Positions 44,424-54,578 of a DNA stretch of 64,000 bases are shown in pieces; position 1 is the stretch's first letter; each line of letters opens with the position of its first letter. Below the pieces are notes generated by a model, which saw nothing but the letters and a program-made list of their open reading frames with translations, was not told where the DNA came from and did no database searches. The stretch covers positions 1-64,000 of the forward strand of contig NZ_JAAFKG010000048.1 in assembly GCF_013299185.1 (NCBI RefSeq), in the 5' to 3' direction. The stretch is from Microcoleus sp. bin48.metabat.b7b8b9.023 (GTDB taxonomy: Bacteria > Cyanobacteriota > Cyanobacteriia > Cyanobacteriales > Microcoleaceae). The position numbers and the translations under genes are program-made.

Positions 44424-44882
44424 CTGCGCTCAACTAAATGTATATTGCTTATTATCAGGTAATTTTATATAACTTTATGTGATGTCGATCTCTCTGAGGC
44501 TGTGATGCGAGCGGCTGTGATGCGATCGCACGGTAGAGTTGATGGGCGTCTCGGAAAAATGGTGGTTCGATATTTCGATCGCGATCGATTTTGCACCACT
44601 GCTGTGACCCTCTTCAAAGTTGGGCTTCAATATATAATGCCACATATGTATTGGTACGACGGGCGATCGCCGCATCCCAACTTCCAGCAAACAAGCAAGA
44701 AAGTTCGCCCGCCGTGGAAATTTCTTGCCAAAAAAACTCGAGTCGTGTACTATATAGAGTCTGGTATCCTCACTTACCCATAATTATTTTCATTTATCCC
44801 GTCCCCCCACAGGGGAAGGGACTTTCAGTGCGGATGCCGCCAAATCACTATATTCAGCAAAAAGCTAGAAATGCCGTAACTC
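44424..44882. other. Divergent gene-free region upstream of rpsL
   Basis: This region separates the small minus-strand gene from rpsL. HIP1-type GCGATCGC and CGATCGCGATCG motifs are frequent (44520-44590, 44665). A CCCCACAGGGG hairpin sits at 44806-44816. The str operon promoter should be here. Confidence 0.5.
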
Positions 44883-45263
44883 ATGCCCACTATTCAGCAA
44901 CTCATCCGTTCAGCACGGGAACAAACGCAGAAAAAAACCAAATCGCCAGCTCTCAAGAGTTGCCCCCAGCGCCGCGGAGTTTGCACCAGAGTGTACACGA
45001 CCACCCCGAAAAAACCCAACTCGGCGCTGCGGAAAGTGGCTCGGGTACGGCTGACTTCTGGTTTTGAAGTGACAGCCTACATCCCCGGGATCGGTCACAA
45101 CTTGCAAGAACACTCGGTAGTAATGATCCGGGGCGGTAGGGTAAAAGATTTACCCGGAGTTAGATACCACATCATTCGCGGTACATTAGACACCGCCGGA
45201 GTGAAAGACCGCAAGCAAGGTCGTTCCAAGTACGGGGCCAAGCGTCCTAAAGAGAAAAAATAA
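44883..45263 (+). CDS. rpsL: 30S ribosomal protein S12
   Basis: S12, 126 residues, at the decoding centre of the small subunit. [14 protein letters not shown] and [24 protein letters not shown] are diagnostic, and the K-P-N-S loop is the classic streptomycin/fidelity site. First gene of the str operon, followed by rpsG, fusA, tuf and rpsJ. Confidence 0.99.
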   Translation: MPTIQQLIRSAREQTQKKTKSPALKSCPQRRGVCTRVYTTTPKKPNSALRKVARVRLTSGFEVTAYIPGIGHNLQEHSVVMIRGGRVKDLPGVRYHIIRGTLDTAGVKDRKQGRSKYGAKRPKEKK

Positions 45264-45381
45264 CGCGGATTTCGCCCGATCGCCAGAGTTAAAAAGCAAA
45301 AATAAGTTTCGATCGTCGATCGAGATTTGAGCTAGAAACTCCAAATTCAATCAATCAAAATCAAAAATCGCAAATAGAACT

Positions 45382-45852
45382 ATGTCTCGCCGCACAGTTA
45401 TTCAAAAACGTCCAGTTCCGCCAGATCCAACCTACAACAGCCGGTTGGTAAGCATGATGGTGAGACGGATCATGCAGCACGGCAAAAAATCCGTGGCCTC
45501 CAGCATAGTCTACGACGCCCTCAAAACCATCCAGGAACGCACAGGAGCCGAACCGTTAGACTTGTTTGAAAAAGCAGTCAAAAACGCTACACCCCTGGTA
45601 GAAGTCAAAGCCCGCCGGGTAGGTGGCGCTACATACCAAGTGCCGATGGAAGTACGTTCCGATCGCGGAACTACCCTCGCCCTCCGTTGGCTGATCAGAT
45701 TTGCCCGCGCCCGCACAGGCCGCTCGATGGCTGCCAAGCTGGCTAACGAACTGATGGATGCAGCTAACGAAACCGGCAGTGCAATTCGCAAGCGCGAAGA
45801 AACACACCGTATGGCAGAAGCTAACAAGGCTTTTGCTCACTACCGTTACTAA
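45382..45852 (+). CDS. rpsG: 30S ribosomal protein S7
   Basis: S7, 156 residues (normal length). [16 protein letters not shown] starts it, then [19 protein letters not shown] and [20 protein letters not shown] at the end. It binds 16S rRNA in the head of the small subunit. It lies 118 bp after rpsL. Confidence 0.99.
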   Translation: MSRRTVIQKRPVPPDPTYNSRLVSMMVRRIMQHGKKSVASSIVYDALKTIQERTGAEPLDLFEKAVKNATPLVEVKARRVGGATYQVPMEVRSDRGTTLALRWLIRFARARTGRSMAAKLANELMDAANETGSAIRKREETHRMAEANKAFAHYRY

Positions 45853-46191
45853 TTGCCAACTAGGGCATGGAGAAAAGGTCGATCGCGCAGCATAAAAGCA
45901 TCGGGCGATCAATTAAAAAGTGTAAATTTTGAGTATTGAGATTGCTTCTCCAGGGACAATGCTGCCGGCCATTCGTGAAGCAAACTCAAAACTCCCAAAG
46001 TAAAAATTCACCCTGTCTCTGAATCCTCCATGTCGCATCCTTAATATTTTTGTAAACAAATGTTGCAAACAATATTAAAATGTAACAATAAGCTCAATAA
46101 ACTTATGTTGTAAGTCGATTGGGAGTGCAAAATAAGGTTACTGTGTAGTATAATAGTATTATAACAGCAACACAAGATTAAGGAGGTAGCT
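45853..46191. other. Spacer between rpsG and fusA with an AT palindrome
   Basis: A gap of 339 bases inside the str operon. It contains a perfect 7-1-7 palindrome TATAATAGTATTATA at 46149-46163 that overlaps a TATAAT -10 box, about 30 bp before fusA. So fusA may have its own promoter. AAGGAGG lies at 46180-46186, 5 nt before the fusA GTG. Confidence 0.6.
46149..46163 (+). promoter_or_regulatory. Palindrome over a putative fusA -10 box
   Basis: TATAATA-G-TATTATA is a perfect palindrome that contains a TATAAT. It resembles, but does not match, a PerR-type box. A regulator-operator overlap is a guess; the -35 region is not clear. Confidence 0.35.
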
Positions 46192-48264
46192 GTGGTACGT
46201 ATCGTCCCGCTAGAAAAAACTCGCAACATCGGCATCGCCGCCCACATTGACGCGGGCAAAACAACAACAACAGAAAGAATTCTGTTCTATTCTGGCATGG
46301 TTCACAAAATGGGTGAAGTGCACGATGGAACAACAATTATGGACACGATGGCGCAAGAGCGAGAGCGGGGAATTACGATTACTGCTGCCGCTATCACCAC
46401 CACTTGGAAAGAGCACAAAATCAACATCATCGACACTCCCGGACACGTAGACTTCACTATCGAAGTAGAACGTTCCATGCGAGTGCTTGACGGAGTGATC
46501 GCAGTATTCTGCTCGGTAGGCGGAGTGCAACCACAATCGGAAACAGTTTGGCGGCAAGCCGATCGGTATAAAGTACCGCGAATCGTGTTTGTCAACAAAA
46601 TGGATCGAATGGGCGCGAACTTCTACAAAGTCTATGCTCAAATTTGCGATCGGATGAGAGCGAACGCTGTACCCATCCAAATCCCGATCGGCAGTGAGGA
46701 AAACTTCCGGGGAATTGTAGACATAGTGCAAATGAAAGCCTATATCTACAAGAACAACACGGGCACTGATATCGAGGAAGTAGAAATCCCCGATGAAGTC
46801 AAAGAGCTGGCCGCCCAATATCGCACGAAGCTGATCGAATCCGTAGCAGAAACCAGCGACGCCCTTACCGAGAAATACCTCGAAGGTGTAGAACTAACCG
46901 AAGACGAAATCCGTTTGGCCCTGCGCCACGGTACTGTCCAAGGTACGATCGTCCCCATGCTATGCGGTTCGGCATTCAAAAACAAAGGCGTTCAGTTGTT
47001 GTTGGATGCAGTCATCGACTATCTGCCGTCGCCCTTGGAAGTTCCCCCAATTCAAGGACTCCTACCCAACGGCGAGACAGCAGAGCGCTTTGCCGACGAC
47101 AACGCCCCGCTGTCAGCCCTGGCATTCAAAATCATGGCAGACCCCTACGGTCGCCTGACCTTCCTCCGCGTTTACTCCGGTGTCCTCAAAAAAGGTAGCT
47201 ACGTCCTCAACTCCACCAAAGACAAAAAAGAGCGGGTTTCTCGCCTAATTGTACTCAAAGCGGACGATCGGATAGACGTAGAAGAACTCCGCGCCGGAGA
47301 CTTGGGAGCAGCCTTGGGTCTGAAAGACACCTTCACAGGCGATACCATCTGTGAAGAAGGCTCGGAAGTGATTCTGGAGTCCCTGTTTATTCCAGAACCG
47401 GTCATTTCGGTGGCGGTGGAACCCAAAACCAAACAAGACATGGAGAAGCTCTCCAAAGCCCTCCAGTCCCTCTCGGAAGAAGACCCCACCTTCCGAGTCA
47501 ATGTTGACCCAGAAACCAATCAGACAGTCATCGCCGGCATGGGCGAACTGCACTTGGAAATTTTGGTAGACAGGATGCTGCGCGAATTCAAAGTAGAAGC
47601 CAACGTCGGTCAGCCGCAAGTAGCCTACCGGGAAACCGTTCGCAAAGCCGTCCGCGCCGAAGGCAAATTTATCCGCCAAAGCGGCGGTAAAGGTCAGTAC
47701 GGTCACGTGGTGATCGAACTAGAACCTGCTGAAGAGGGAACCGGCTTTGAATTTGTCTCCAAAATTGTCGGTGGCACTGTACCGAAAGAGTACATCAATC
47801 CGGCAGCACAAGGGATGAAAGAAGCCTGCGAATCAGGTATTCTAGCAGGATATCCCGTGATCGACCTCAGAGCTACTATGGTAGACGGGTCTTTCCACGA
47901 TGTAGACTCTTCAGAAATGGCATTTAAGATCGCCGGTTCAATGGCAATCAAAGAAGCCGTGATGAAGGCGTCGCCAGTGCTGCTAGAGCCTATGATGAAG
48001 GTAGAGGTTGAAGTTCCCGAAGATTACATCGGGAACGTCATCGGAGACCTCAACTCGCGTCGGGGTCAGATCGAAGGTCAAGAGACGGATCAGGGAATTG
48101 CCAAAGTTTCTGTAAAAGTTCCACTAGCAGAAATGTTCGGTTACGCTACTGACATCCGCTCAAAAACCCAAGGTCGAGGCATCTTCACAATGGAATTCAG
48201 CCATTACGAAGAAGTGCCGCGAAATGTGGCTGAAGCCATTATCGCTAAGAACAAAGGGAACTAA
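46192..48264 (+). CDS. fusA: Elongation factor G
   Basis: EF-G of 690 residues from GTG 46192 with a strong AAGGAGG site. G1 [15 protein letters not shown]3 DTPGHVDFT and G4 NKMDRMG are intact. The translocase domains continue to [15 protein letters not shown]. It drives translocation of tRNA and mRNA using GTP. Confidence 0.99.
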   Translation: MVRIVPLEKTRNIGIAAHIDAGKTTTTERILFYSGMVHKMGEVHDGTTIMDTMAQERERGITITAAAITTTWKEHKINIIDTPGHVDFTIEVERSMRVLDGVIAVFCSVGGVQPQSETVWRQADRYKVPRIVFVNKMDRMGANFYKVYAQICDRMRANAVPIQIPIGSEENFRGIVDIVQMKAYIYKNNTGTDIEEVEIPDEVKELAAQYRTKLIESVAETSDALTEKYLEGVELTEDEIRLALRHGTVQGTIVPMLCGSAFKNKGVQLLLDAVIDYLPSPLEVPPIQGLLPNGETAERFADDNAPLSALAFKIMADPYGRLTFLRVYSGVLKKGSYVLNSTKDKKERVSRLIVLKADDRIDVEELRAGDLGAALGLKDTFTGDTICEEGSEVILESLFIPEPVISVAVEPKTKQDMEKLSKALQSLSEEDPTFRVNVDPETNQTVIAGMGELHLEILVDRMLREFKVEANVGQPQVAYRETVRKAVRAEGKFIRQSGGKGQYGHVVIELEPAEEGTGFEFVSKIVGGTVPKEYINPAAQGMKEACESGILAGYPVIDLRATMVDGSFHDVDSSEMAFKIAGSMAIKEAVMKASPVLLEPMMKVEVEVPEDYIGNVIGDLNSRRGQIEGQETDQGIAKVSVKVPLAEMFGYATDIRSKTQGRGIFTMEFSHYEEVPRNVAEAIIAKNKGN

Positions 48265-48274
48265 TGATTTAAGG

Positions 48275-48335
48275 TTTTAGATTTTGGATTTTGGATTGAA
48301 TCCAAAATCTAGAATCTAAAATCTCAAGTCTAAAA
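48275..48335. repeat. Hairpin repeat between fusA and tuf
   Basis: Arms TTTTAGATTTTGGATT and AATCCAAAATCTAGAATCTAAAA fold against each other. The unit is of the AAAATCTAAAATC type also seen at 25384 and 25702. Confidence 0.7.
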
Positions 48336-48365
48336 TCGCTAAAAAAAACAAGGAACAGATCGAGA

Positions 48366-49595
48366 ATGGCACGCGCAAAATTTGAACGGACTAAACCCCA
48401 CGTAAACATCGGCACAATCGGTCACGTTGACCACGGCAAAACAACTTTGACCGCGGCGATTACGATGACTCTATCTGCACTGGGTCAAGCAAAGGCTAAG
48501 AACTACGCCGATATCGACGCTGCGCCCGAAGAAAAAGCACGGGGTATTACGATTAATACCGCTCACGTAGAATACGAAACCACAGGTCGTCACTACGCCC
48601 ACGTGGATTGCCCCGGACACGCTGACTATGTGAAAAACATGATCACCGGTGCTGCTCAAATGGACGGCGGCATCCTGGTAGTGTCAGCGGCAGACGGCCC
48701 CATGCCTCAAACTCGCGAACACATCCTGCTAGCTAAGCAAGTTGGCGTTCCCAGCTTGGTTGTCTTCTTGAACAAAGAAGACATGGTGGATGACGCTGAA
48801 CTTTTGGAATTGGTAGAACTGGAAGTTCGCGAACTTTTGAGCTCTTACGATTTTCCTGGCGATGACATCCCCATCGTGACTGGTTCGGGCTTGAAAGCTC
48901 TCGAAGCAATGCTTGCTAATCCGAAGACTGTCAAGGGCGAAAATGAGTGGGTTGACAAGATTTACAAGCTGATGGAAGAAGTAGATGCTTACATCCCTAC
49001 TCCAGAACGCGAAATTGACAAGCCTTTCTTGATGGCTGTAGAAGACGTATTCTCGATTACTGGTCGGGGTACTGTGGCTACTGGTCGGATTGAGCGCGGC
49101 AGTGTCAAAGTCGGCGAAACAGTCGAAGTGATTGGTCTTAAGGACACTCGCAGCACTACAGTGACTGGTGTGGAAATGTTCACCAAGTCCTTGGATGAAG
49201 GCTTGGCCGGCGACAACGTGGGTCTACTTCTCCGGGGTATTTTGAAGGCTGATATTGAAAGAGGCATGGTAATTGCCAAGCCAAAATCCATCAGTCCTCA
49301 CACTCAGTTTGAATCTGAAGTTTACATTCTGAAGAAGGAAGAAGGCGGCCGTCACACGCCATTTTTCTCTGGCTACCGTCCTCAATTCTACGTCCGTACA
49401 ACTGACGTAACCGGTACAATCATGCAGTTCACTGCTGATGACGGTTCGGAAGCTGAAATGGTGATGCCAGGTGACCGGATCAAAATGACTGTCGATCTGA
49501 TTCACCCGATCGCGATCGAACAAGGAATGCGCTTTGCAATCCGTGAAGGCGGCCGCACCGTCGGCGCCGGCGTTGTTTCCAAAATCCTCAAGTAG
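48366..49595 (+). CDS. tuf: Elongation factor Tu
   Basis: EF-Tu, 409 residues. G1 [11 protein letters not shown]3 [13 protein letters not shown]4 NKEDMV and the C-terminal [15 protein letters not shown] are all present. It delivers aminoacyl-tRNA to the ribosome. It lies 101 bp downstream of fusA. Confidence 0.99.
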   Translation: MARAKFERTKPHVNIGTIGHVDHGKTTLTAAITMTLSALGQAKAKNYADIDAAPEEKARGITINTAHVEYETTGRHYAHVDCPGHADYVKNMITGAAQMDGGILVVSAADGPMPQTREHILLAKQVGVPSLVVFLNKEDMVDDAELLELVELEVRELLSSYDFPGDDIPIVTGSGLKALEAMLANPKTVKGENEWVDKIYKLMEEVDAYIPTPEREIDKPFLMAVEDVFSITGRGTVATGRIERGSVKVGETVEVIGLKDTRSTTVTGVEMFTKSLDEGLAGDNVGLLLRGILKADIERGMVIAKPKSISPHTQFESEVYILKKEEGGRHTPFFSGYRPQFYVRTTDVTGTIMQFTADDGSEAEMVMPGDRIKMTVDLIHPIAIEQGMRFAIREGGRTVGAGVVSKILK

Positions 49596-49614
49596 GAATC
49601 CGCTAACAGCCGTG

Positions 49615-49656
49615 ATAGCAGAAAAGCCGACAAAAGTCAATAGGCTTTTCTGCTAT
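49615..49656 (+). terminator. Hairpin after tuf
   Basis: A 14-bp stem, ATAGCAGAAAAGCC and GGCTTTTCTGCTAT, with a 14-base loop. No pure T run follows; it is probably a processing/termination hairpin between tuf and rpsJ. Confidence 0.6.
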
Positions 49657-49659
49657 TTA

Positions 49660-49830
49660 GTGAGTAGTTAGTAGTTATTGGTTAGTAGTTATTGGTTAGT
49701 AGTTAGTGGTTAGTAGTTATTGGTTGGTAGTTATTGATTAAATATTCGATAACAAAGAACAAAGAACAAGTAACAAAGAACAAATAACAAGTAACAAAGA
49801 ACAAATAACAAAGAACAAAAAATAAACAGA
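49660..49830. repeat. Two kinds of short tandem repeats between tuf and rpsJ
   Basis: GTTAGTAGTTATTG-type heptads (49660-49740) are followed by AACAAAGAACAAA-type heptads (49755-49825). These are short tandemly repeated repetitive sequences, which here intervene in the ribosomal operon just upstream of rpsJ. Confidence 0.85.
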
Positions 49831-49854
49831 ACCTAGAAAATTAAAGAAACCAAA

Positions 49855-50172
49855 ATGGCAGCTATCCAACAACAAAAAATTCGCATTCGCCTCAAAGCTT
49901 TCGATCGCCGAATTCTCGACGCATCCTGCGAAAAGATTGTAGATACAGCAAATCGGACAGCAGCCACTGCGATCGGCCCGATTCCCCTACCGACAAAACG
50001 ACGGATTTATTGCTTGCTGCGATCGCCCCACGTAGACAAAGATTCTCGCGAACACTTTGAAACCCGCACGCACCGCCGCATCATCGACATTCACCAGCCC
50101 TCGGCTAAAACAATTGACGCTTTGATGAAACTGGATTTGCCAGCCGGCGTAGATATTGAAGTCAAGCTGTAG
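49855..50172 (+). CDS. rpsJ: 30S ribosomal protein S10
   Basis: S10, 105 residues. [19 protein letters not shown] and [21 protein letters not shown], then [20 protein letters not shown], are diagnostic. It is the last gene of this str-type operon. Confidence 0.99.
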   Translation: MAAIQQQKIRIRLKAFDRRILDASCEKIVDTANRTAATAIGPIPLPTKRRIYCLLRSPHVDKDSREHFETRTHRRIIDIHQPSAKTIDALMKLDLPAGVDIEVKL

Positions 50173-50198
50173 ATTGATGGATTAGGAAATAACAAGAG

Positions 50199-50235
50199 AA
50201 GGAACAATGGAAAAATACATTGTTCCTTTTTTTTA
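50199..50235 (+). terminator. Intrinsic terminator after rpsJ
   Basis: Stem AAGGAACAATG and CATTGTTCCTT with loop GAAAAATA, then eight T. A textbook Rho-independent terminator. Confidence 0.92.
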
Positions 50236-50405
50236 TCCCTGGACGCAAGGATAGTCAGAAACCAGTTCTAAAGTTGAAAAGACGATCGAGGTGTTGTAAG
50301 CTGTTTTGCTGGTAATGTTATGGTTGATAAGATTGTTTTCTTTTTGAAGAAATTTGCTATGATAGTTTAAGCGATCGCTATTCGATATTCCTTCAATTAC
50401 CAGCT

Positions 50406-50726
50406 ATGAACATTCAGTTGGTTGACTCCTTAATTCAAGTCATTGAATCCCTGACACATGAAGAGAGTTTGTTGTTCCAAGAAAAACTCTTAGCTAGGGC
50501 GATTCAGAGTACACCTGGAGTCTGTGGAGGAAATGCCCGGATTCGGAACACCCGCATTCCTGTTTGGACGCTCGTTTCACTTCACCAACAGGGGGCTGAT
50601 GAGGCTGAATTACTTCGGAATTATCCAGTCTTGGACGATCGCGATCTAGAGAATGCTTGGCGTTATTACGATCGCCACCGCGAAGAAATCGATCGTATTA
50701 TTATGTCTCATCAAACCGATGATTGA
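50406..50726 (+). CDS. DUF433 antitoxin-like protein
   Basis: A 106-residue protein with the DUF433 core GVCGGNARIRNTRIPVWTLVSLHQQGADEAELLRNYPVL. DUF433 proteins are HTH-like antitoxins usually paired with PIN-like toxins. It overlaps the next gene by 8 bp (50719-50726), so it is translationally coupled. Confidence 0.88.
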   Translation: MNIQLVDSLIQVIESLTHEESLLFQEKLLARAIQSTPGVCGGNARIRNTRIPVWTLVSLHQQGADEAELLRNYPVLDDRDLENAWRYYDRHREEIDRIIMSHQTDD

Positions 50727-51114
50727 AAGGGTAAGGCTTTATTCCAATGAAAATTTCCCGATCGCAATGGTCGAGCATTTGCGTACTCTTGACAGTGATG
50801 TTTTAACTTCTTATGATGCCGATCAATCAAATCAAGGAATTCCTGATGACGAGGTTCTGCGCTTTGCGACTGCACAAAATCGGGCGGTAATTAGCTTCAA
50901 TCGCGATGATTTTGTGGCGCTACACCGTGGTGGTTATCGCCACGCAGGAATTATTGTCTGTAAAGACGATCGAGATTACTTGGGACAAGTTACTATTCTT
51001 CATTCCTATCTGCAAGAGATTGATTCGCTGTGCGATCGTCTAATTCGGATCAAAAAGCAGAATCAGCGTGGGTTGAGTCATCCGGTTTTTGTGGTTCAAG
51101 AATACGCGCGGTAA
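50719..51114 (+). CDS. DUF5615 PIN-like toxin
   Basis: A 131-residue protein starting MIERVRLYSNENFP at ATG 50719. Acidic PIN-like residues are visible: YSNENF, SYDADQSNQGIPDDEVLRFA, and later ISFNRDDF. It is the likely RNase partner of the DUF433 antitoxin. The upstream in-frame ATG at 50653 lies inside the antitoxin gene and is not used. Confidence 0.82.
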   Translation: MIERVRLYSNENFPIAMVEHLRTLDSDVLTSYDADQSNQGIPDDEVLRFATAQNRAVISFNRDDFVALHRGGYRHAGIIVCKDDRDYLGQVTILHSYLQEIDSLCDRLIRIKKQNQRGLSHPVFVVQEYAR

Positions 51115-51142
51115 TTTATTTGATATGTGACGCGCGGGTGGC

Positions 51143-51210
51143 TAGAAACCGGGTTTTTGCGAGAATATTTCGTTACAGTCGTAGAAACTCCAAAAAACCC
51201 GGTTTCTTGG
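51143..51210. repeat. AACCCGGTTTCT inverted repeat, copy 2
   Basis: TAGAAACCGGGTTTTTGCGA and AAAAAACCCGGTTTCTTGG face each other between the toxin and the Roco gene. Same family as 40311-40383. Confidence 0.8.
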
Positions 51211-51277
51211 ATTGTCGTGCGCGGGTTGCTGTGGTTGTGATGCGTAATAATATGAAGACTACCGAGAAACAAAGGGT

Positions 51278-54200
51278 ATGACGCGAGAAGAAGCAGTCCG
51301 GCGAATTGACATAGCGGCGGCGGAAAAATTGACTCAACTGGATTTGGCGGGGTTGGGGTTGGAGGAATTGCCGCCGGAGATTGGCAAGTGCACGCAGCTT
51401 CAGCGTTTGATTTTGGGGAAGTTGGATGAGGAGAAAGGCCAATTTATTGGGAATAAACTAACTGAGTTTCCTGATGTTGTTCTTCAATTAACCAATTTAA
51501 AAATACTTAACTTATCTAAGAATCAGATTACCGTCATACCAGAGGATCTCGCCCAACTGTCGAATCTGAGAGAACTTAACCTCAGTAACAATCAGATTAC
51601 CGTCATCCCAGAGGCGATCGCCCAACTGTCGAATCTGACACAGCTAGACCTCAATTTCAATCAGATTACCGTCATCCCGGAGGCCCTCGGGCAACTATTC
51701 AATCTGACAAAGCTTGACCTCCGTATCAACCAGATTAGGGAAATTCCAGAGGCTCTCGGTCAACTGTCGAATCTGACACTACTTCACCTCTATAAGAATC
51801 AGATTAGCTCCATCCCCGATGCGATCGCCCAACTATCGAATCTGTCATTGCTTGACCTCTTGGAGAATCAGATTACCGTTATCCTAGAGGCGATCGGCCA
51901 ACTGTCAAATCTGACACAGCTTGATCTCAGTATGAATCAGATTACCGAAATTCCAGAGGCAATCGGCCAACTGTCCAATCTGACAGGGCTTTACCTCAGT
52001 GATAATCAGATTACCGTCATCCCAGAGGCGATCGGGCAACTGTCCAATCTAACAGGGCTTTACCTCAATGACAATCAGATAACACAAATCCCAGAGGCCC
52101 TCGGCCAACTGTCCAATCTGACACAGCTTTCCCTCAGTAATAATCAGATTACCGTCATCCCAGAGGCGATTCGCGACATGGAAAAGCTGAAACAACTCTA
52201 CTTGCAAGGAAATCCGCTCCCCATTCCTCCCGAAATCCTAGGCGAAAAATTCTATCAACCAGGCGATTTGCGTACCATTCTCGATTTCTACTTCCAAACT
52301 CGGGATCCCAATGCTACCGAAGAACTCAACGAAGCCAAACTTTTGATTGTCGGCGAAGGCGAAGCAGGCAAAACCACCCTAGCAAACAAACTCCTCAACC
52401 CCGACTACCAACTCAAAGAACGAGAACCCACCACCGAAGGCATCGATGTCCTATCCTGGGAATTCCCACAACCCAACGGCAAACCTTTCCGCGTTCACCT
52501 CTGGGACTTTGGCGGACAGGAAATCTACCACGCCACCCACCAATTTTTCCTCACCGAACGTTCTCTGTACGTCCTCCTCGTCGATAACCGCCGCCAAAAC
52601 CCCAACCTCTGCTACTGGCTGAGAATCATCGAACTCCTCAGCAACGGCAGTCCCGTCTTCCTCGTCCACAACGAAAAACAAGACATCCGCTGCGAAATCA
52701 ACCTCTCCCAACAGCGGCGGGACTTTCCCAACCTAGAAAAAGATTTCGCTACCAATCTCGCCACCAATCGCGGACTTGAAGCCCTCCAACGGGCCCTGCA
52801 AAACCGCATCGCCACCCTCGACCACATCAGTACGCCCATCCCTAAACGCTGGGCAAATGTCCGCTATGTTTTGGAAAACTATTCCCAACGCCAAACTCAT
52901 ATCGAAGTCGGTGAATTTTTCAACATCTGCGTTAGCCAAGGCTTCAAAAAGTTGGATAAACCCGCCATGCTGAGTCTCAGTAAATACCTCCACGACTTGG
53001 GTATTATCCTCCACTTCCAAAAAGACCCCATCCTCAAAAACATAGTCATCCTGCGTCCCGAATTGGCAACCAACGCTGTTTACAAACTCATCGGCAACAA
53101 AAAAGTCACCGACAATGGAGAAGTCACAGATAACGCAGAAATCATCGCTAACTGCGGGTATTTCACCCGAGAAAATCTCAAGCAAATCTGGCGCGACAGA
53201 GAATACCAAGACTTGCACGACGAACTGCTGCACTTGATGAAACACTTCAAATTGTGTTACGAAATCCCCTGCAAACCCGGACAATACATCGCCCCGCAAC
53301 TTCTCCCCCTCGAAACGCCCAACTACGACTGGGACGATACCGATAACCTGATTTTGCGCTACGAATACGACTTCATGCCCAAAGGCATTATTACCCGCTT
53401 CATCGTAGAAATGCACTTGTTAATCTACCGCCCTCAATCCGATTTACCAAAGGGTAAGGGGGATATTGTCTGGCGTGATGGAGTCATCCTCGCCGACAAT
53501 TACGCCAAAGCCGAAGTTATCGAAAATTACCACCAACGAGAAATCCGCATTCGAGTTTCCGGCAACCATAAAAAATCTCTTTTAGACCGCATCCGCCACG
53601 AACTCTGGAAAATTCATGCTACTTACGATAAACGCCTAAAATACCAAGAATTCATCCCCTGCAATTGTCACCAATGCCAAGGCAGCCAAGACCCTCACCT
53701 CTACGATTTTGAAAAGCTGCGCCGCCGTTTGGCAAACCACCGCTACGAAGTCGAATGCGAAAAATCTTATCAAATGGTTCAGGTGCGCCGCTTAATGGCA
53801 GATTTCCCCGATAATTTGGAACGATGGAAAGAAACAGAGCGAATTTCTGGAATTAAGCAACCTGAACCTGTAGATTCTGCTACTAATGTTATGCTGAATA
53901 TCAGCATCGACGGTAAAAAAATGACTCAAACTTCTCCTCAAAATAACAACTTTTCCGGCGCACAAATCGGCAGCGTAGCTATCGCCAATGAAGTCAAAGA
54001 CAGCGCCCAACAAACAGCATCTGGCGGCATTCAAATTAATAACGCCGATACGGCAGAAATTTTCAAACTAATTTCATCAATGCGCGAAACCGCAATGCAG
54101 TTTCCTGAAGATAGTCGAGATGATATAATTATCGATATTCAAGATGTCGAAACTGAAGTTAATAAACAGAAAGATCAATGGGATAGACCGAGATTAAAGA

Positions 54201-54334
54201 AATGTTTAAAAGGTATTGCAGCAGGGGCGGCCGCGATCGGAGTTGGGATTGCAGGTGCTGTTGATTTGGCTAATAGTGCGATCGACCTTGGTGAAAAAGT
54301 AGGTATTGAAATTCAAGTACCTTGGGCGCGGTAA
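51278..54334 (+). CDS. LRR-Roco GTPase protein with C-terminal hydrophobic helix domain
   Basis: A 1018-residue protein. N-terminal leucine-rich repeats (about eleven 23-residue units, residues 71-323; the DNA repeats every 69 bp). Then a Roc GTPase domain with P-loop GEGEAGKTT (358-366) and WDFGGQE (409-415), and a COR region (about 530-760). A CNCHQC cysteine cluster lies near residue 795. The C-terminal part (about 890-1018) has a low-complexity lead, a helix pair and a Gly/Ala-rich hydrophobic helix (GIAAGAAAIGVGIAGAV). Roco proteins are regulators; here the organisation suggests a sensor (LRR), switch (Roc-COR) and effector tail. Its role in defence is unproven. Confidence 0.85.
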   Translation: MTREEAVRRIDIAAAEKLTQLDLAGLGLEELPPEIGKCTQLQRLILGKLDEEKGQFIGNKLTEFPDVVLQLTNLKILNLSKNQITVIPEDLAQLSNLRELNLSNNQITVIPEAIAQLSNLTQLDLNFNQITVIPEALGQLFNLTKLDLRINQIREIPEALGQLSNLTLLHLYKNQISSIPDAIAQLSNLSLLDLLENQITVILEAIGQLSNLTQLDLSMNQITEIPEAIGQLSNLTGLYLSDNQITVIPEAIGQLSNLTGLYLNDNQITQIPEALGQLSNLTQLSLSNNQITVIPEAIRDMEKLKQLYLQGNPLPIPPEILGEKFYQPGDLRTILDFYFQTRDPNATEELNEAKLLIVGEGEAGKTTLANKLLNPDYQLKEREPTTEGIDVLSWEFPQPNGKPFRVHLWDFGGQEIYHATHQFFLTERSLYVLLVDNRRQNPNLCYWLRIIELLSNGSPVFLVHNEKQDIRCEINLSQQRRDFPNLEKDFATNLATNRGLEALQRALQNRIATLDHISTPIPKRWANVRYVLENYSQRQTHIEVGEFFNICVSQGFKKLDKPAMLSLSKYLHDLGIILHFQKDPILKNIVILRPELATNAVYKLIGNKKVTDNGEVTDNAEIIANCGYFTRENLKQIWRDREYQDLHDELLHLMKHFKLCYEIPCKPGQYIAPQLLPLETPNYDWDDTDNLILRYEYDFMPKGIITRFIVEMHLLIYRPQSDLPKGKGDIVWRDGVILADNYAKAEVIENYHQREIRIRVSGNHKKSLLDRIRHELWKIHATYDKRLKYQEFIPCNCHQCQGSQDPHLYDFEKLRRRLANHRYEVECEKSYQMVQVRRLMADFPDNLERWKETERISGIKQPEPVDSATNVMLNISIDGKKMTQTSPQNNNFSGAQIGSVAIANEVKDSAQQTASGGIQINNADTAEIFKLISSMRETAMQFPEDSRDDIIIDIQDVETEVNKQKDQWDRPRLKKCLKGIAAGAAAIGVGIAGAVDLANSAIDLGEKVGIEIQVPWAR

Positions 54335-54350
54335 ATTAGGTTTGAGGTAA

Positions 54351-54473
54351 GTTCGTAGTGCGGACTTTAGTCCGTAAAATTTCAGCGGACTGAAGTCCGC
54401 ACTACAAACTGCACTACAAACTGCAAAATCTCAGCGGACTGAAGTCCGCACTACAAACTGCACTACAAACTGC
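54351..54473. repeat. GTAGTGCGGACT repeat cluster
   Basis: The 123 bp start with GTTCGTAGTGCGGAC and contain two copies of CAGCGGACTGAAGTCCGC plus duplicated ACTACAAACTGC arms. It is a variant of the 7687 repeat with CGGACT in place of AGGACT. Confidence 0.8.
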
Positions 54474-54578
54474 CCGATCGCCCGCACTGCATTTTCCGCC
54501 GATCGCTCCTGCCCCGGAATTGCTCAAATCAGTTAAAGTAAGAAAAAGAAGCGCAAGTACCGTCACCTTTGAGCGACA

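Noticed and set aside
46210-46818. Minus-strand frame opposite fusA
   Set aside because: Shadow of EF-G, whose G1, G3 and G4 motifs are intact.
52733-53416. Minus-strand frame opposite the Roco gene
   Set aside because: Acidic shadow frame of the COR region, no start signals.
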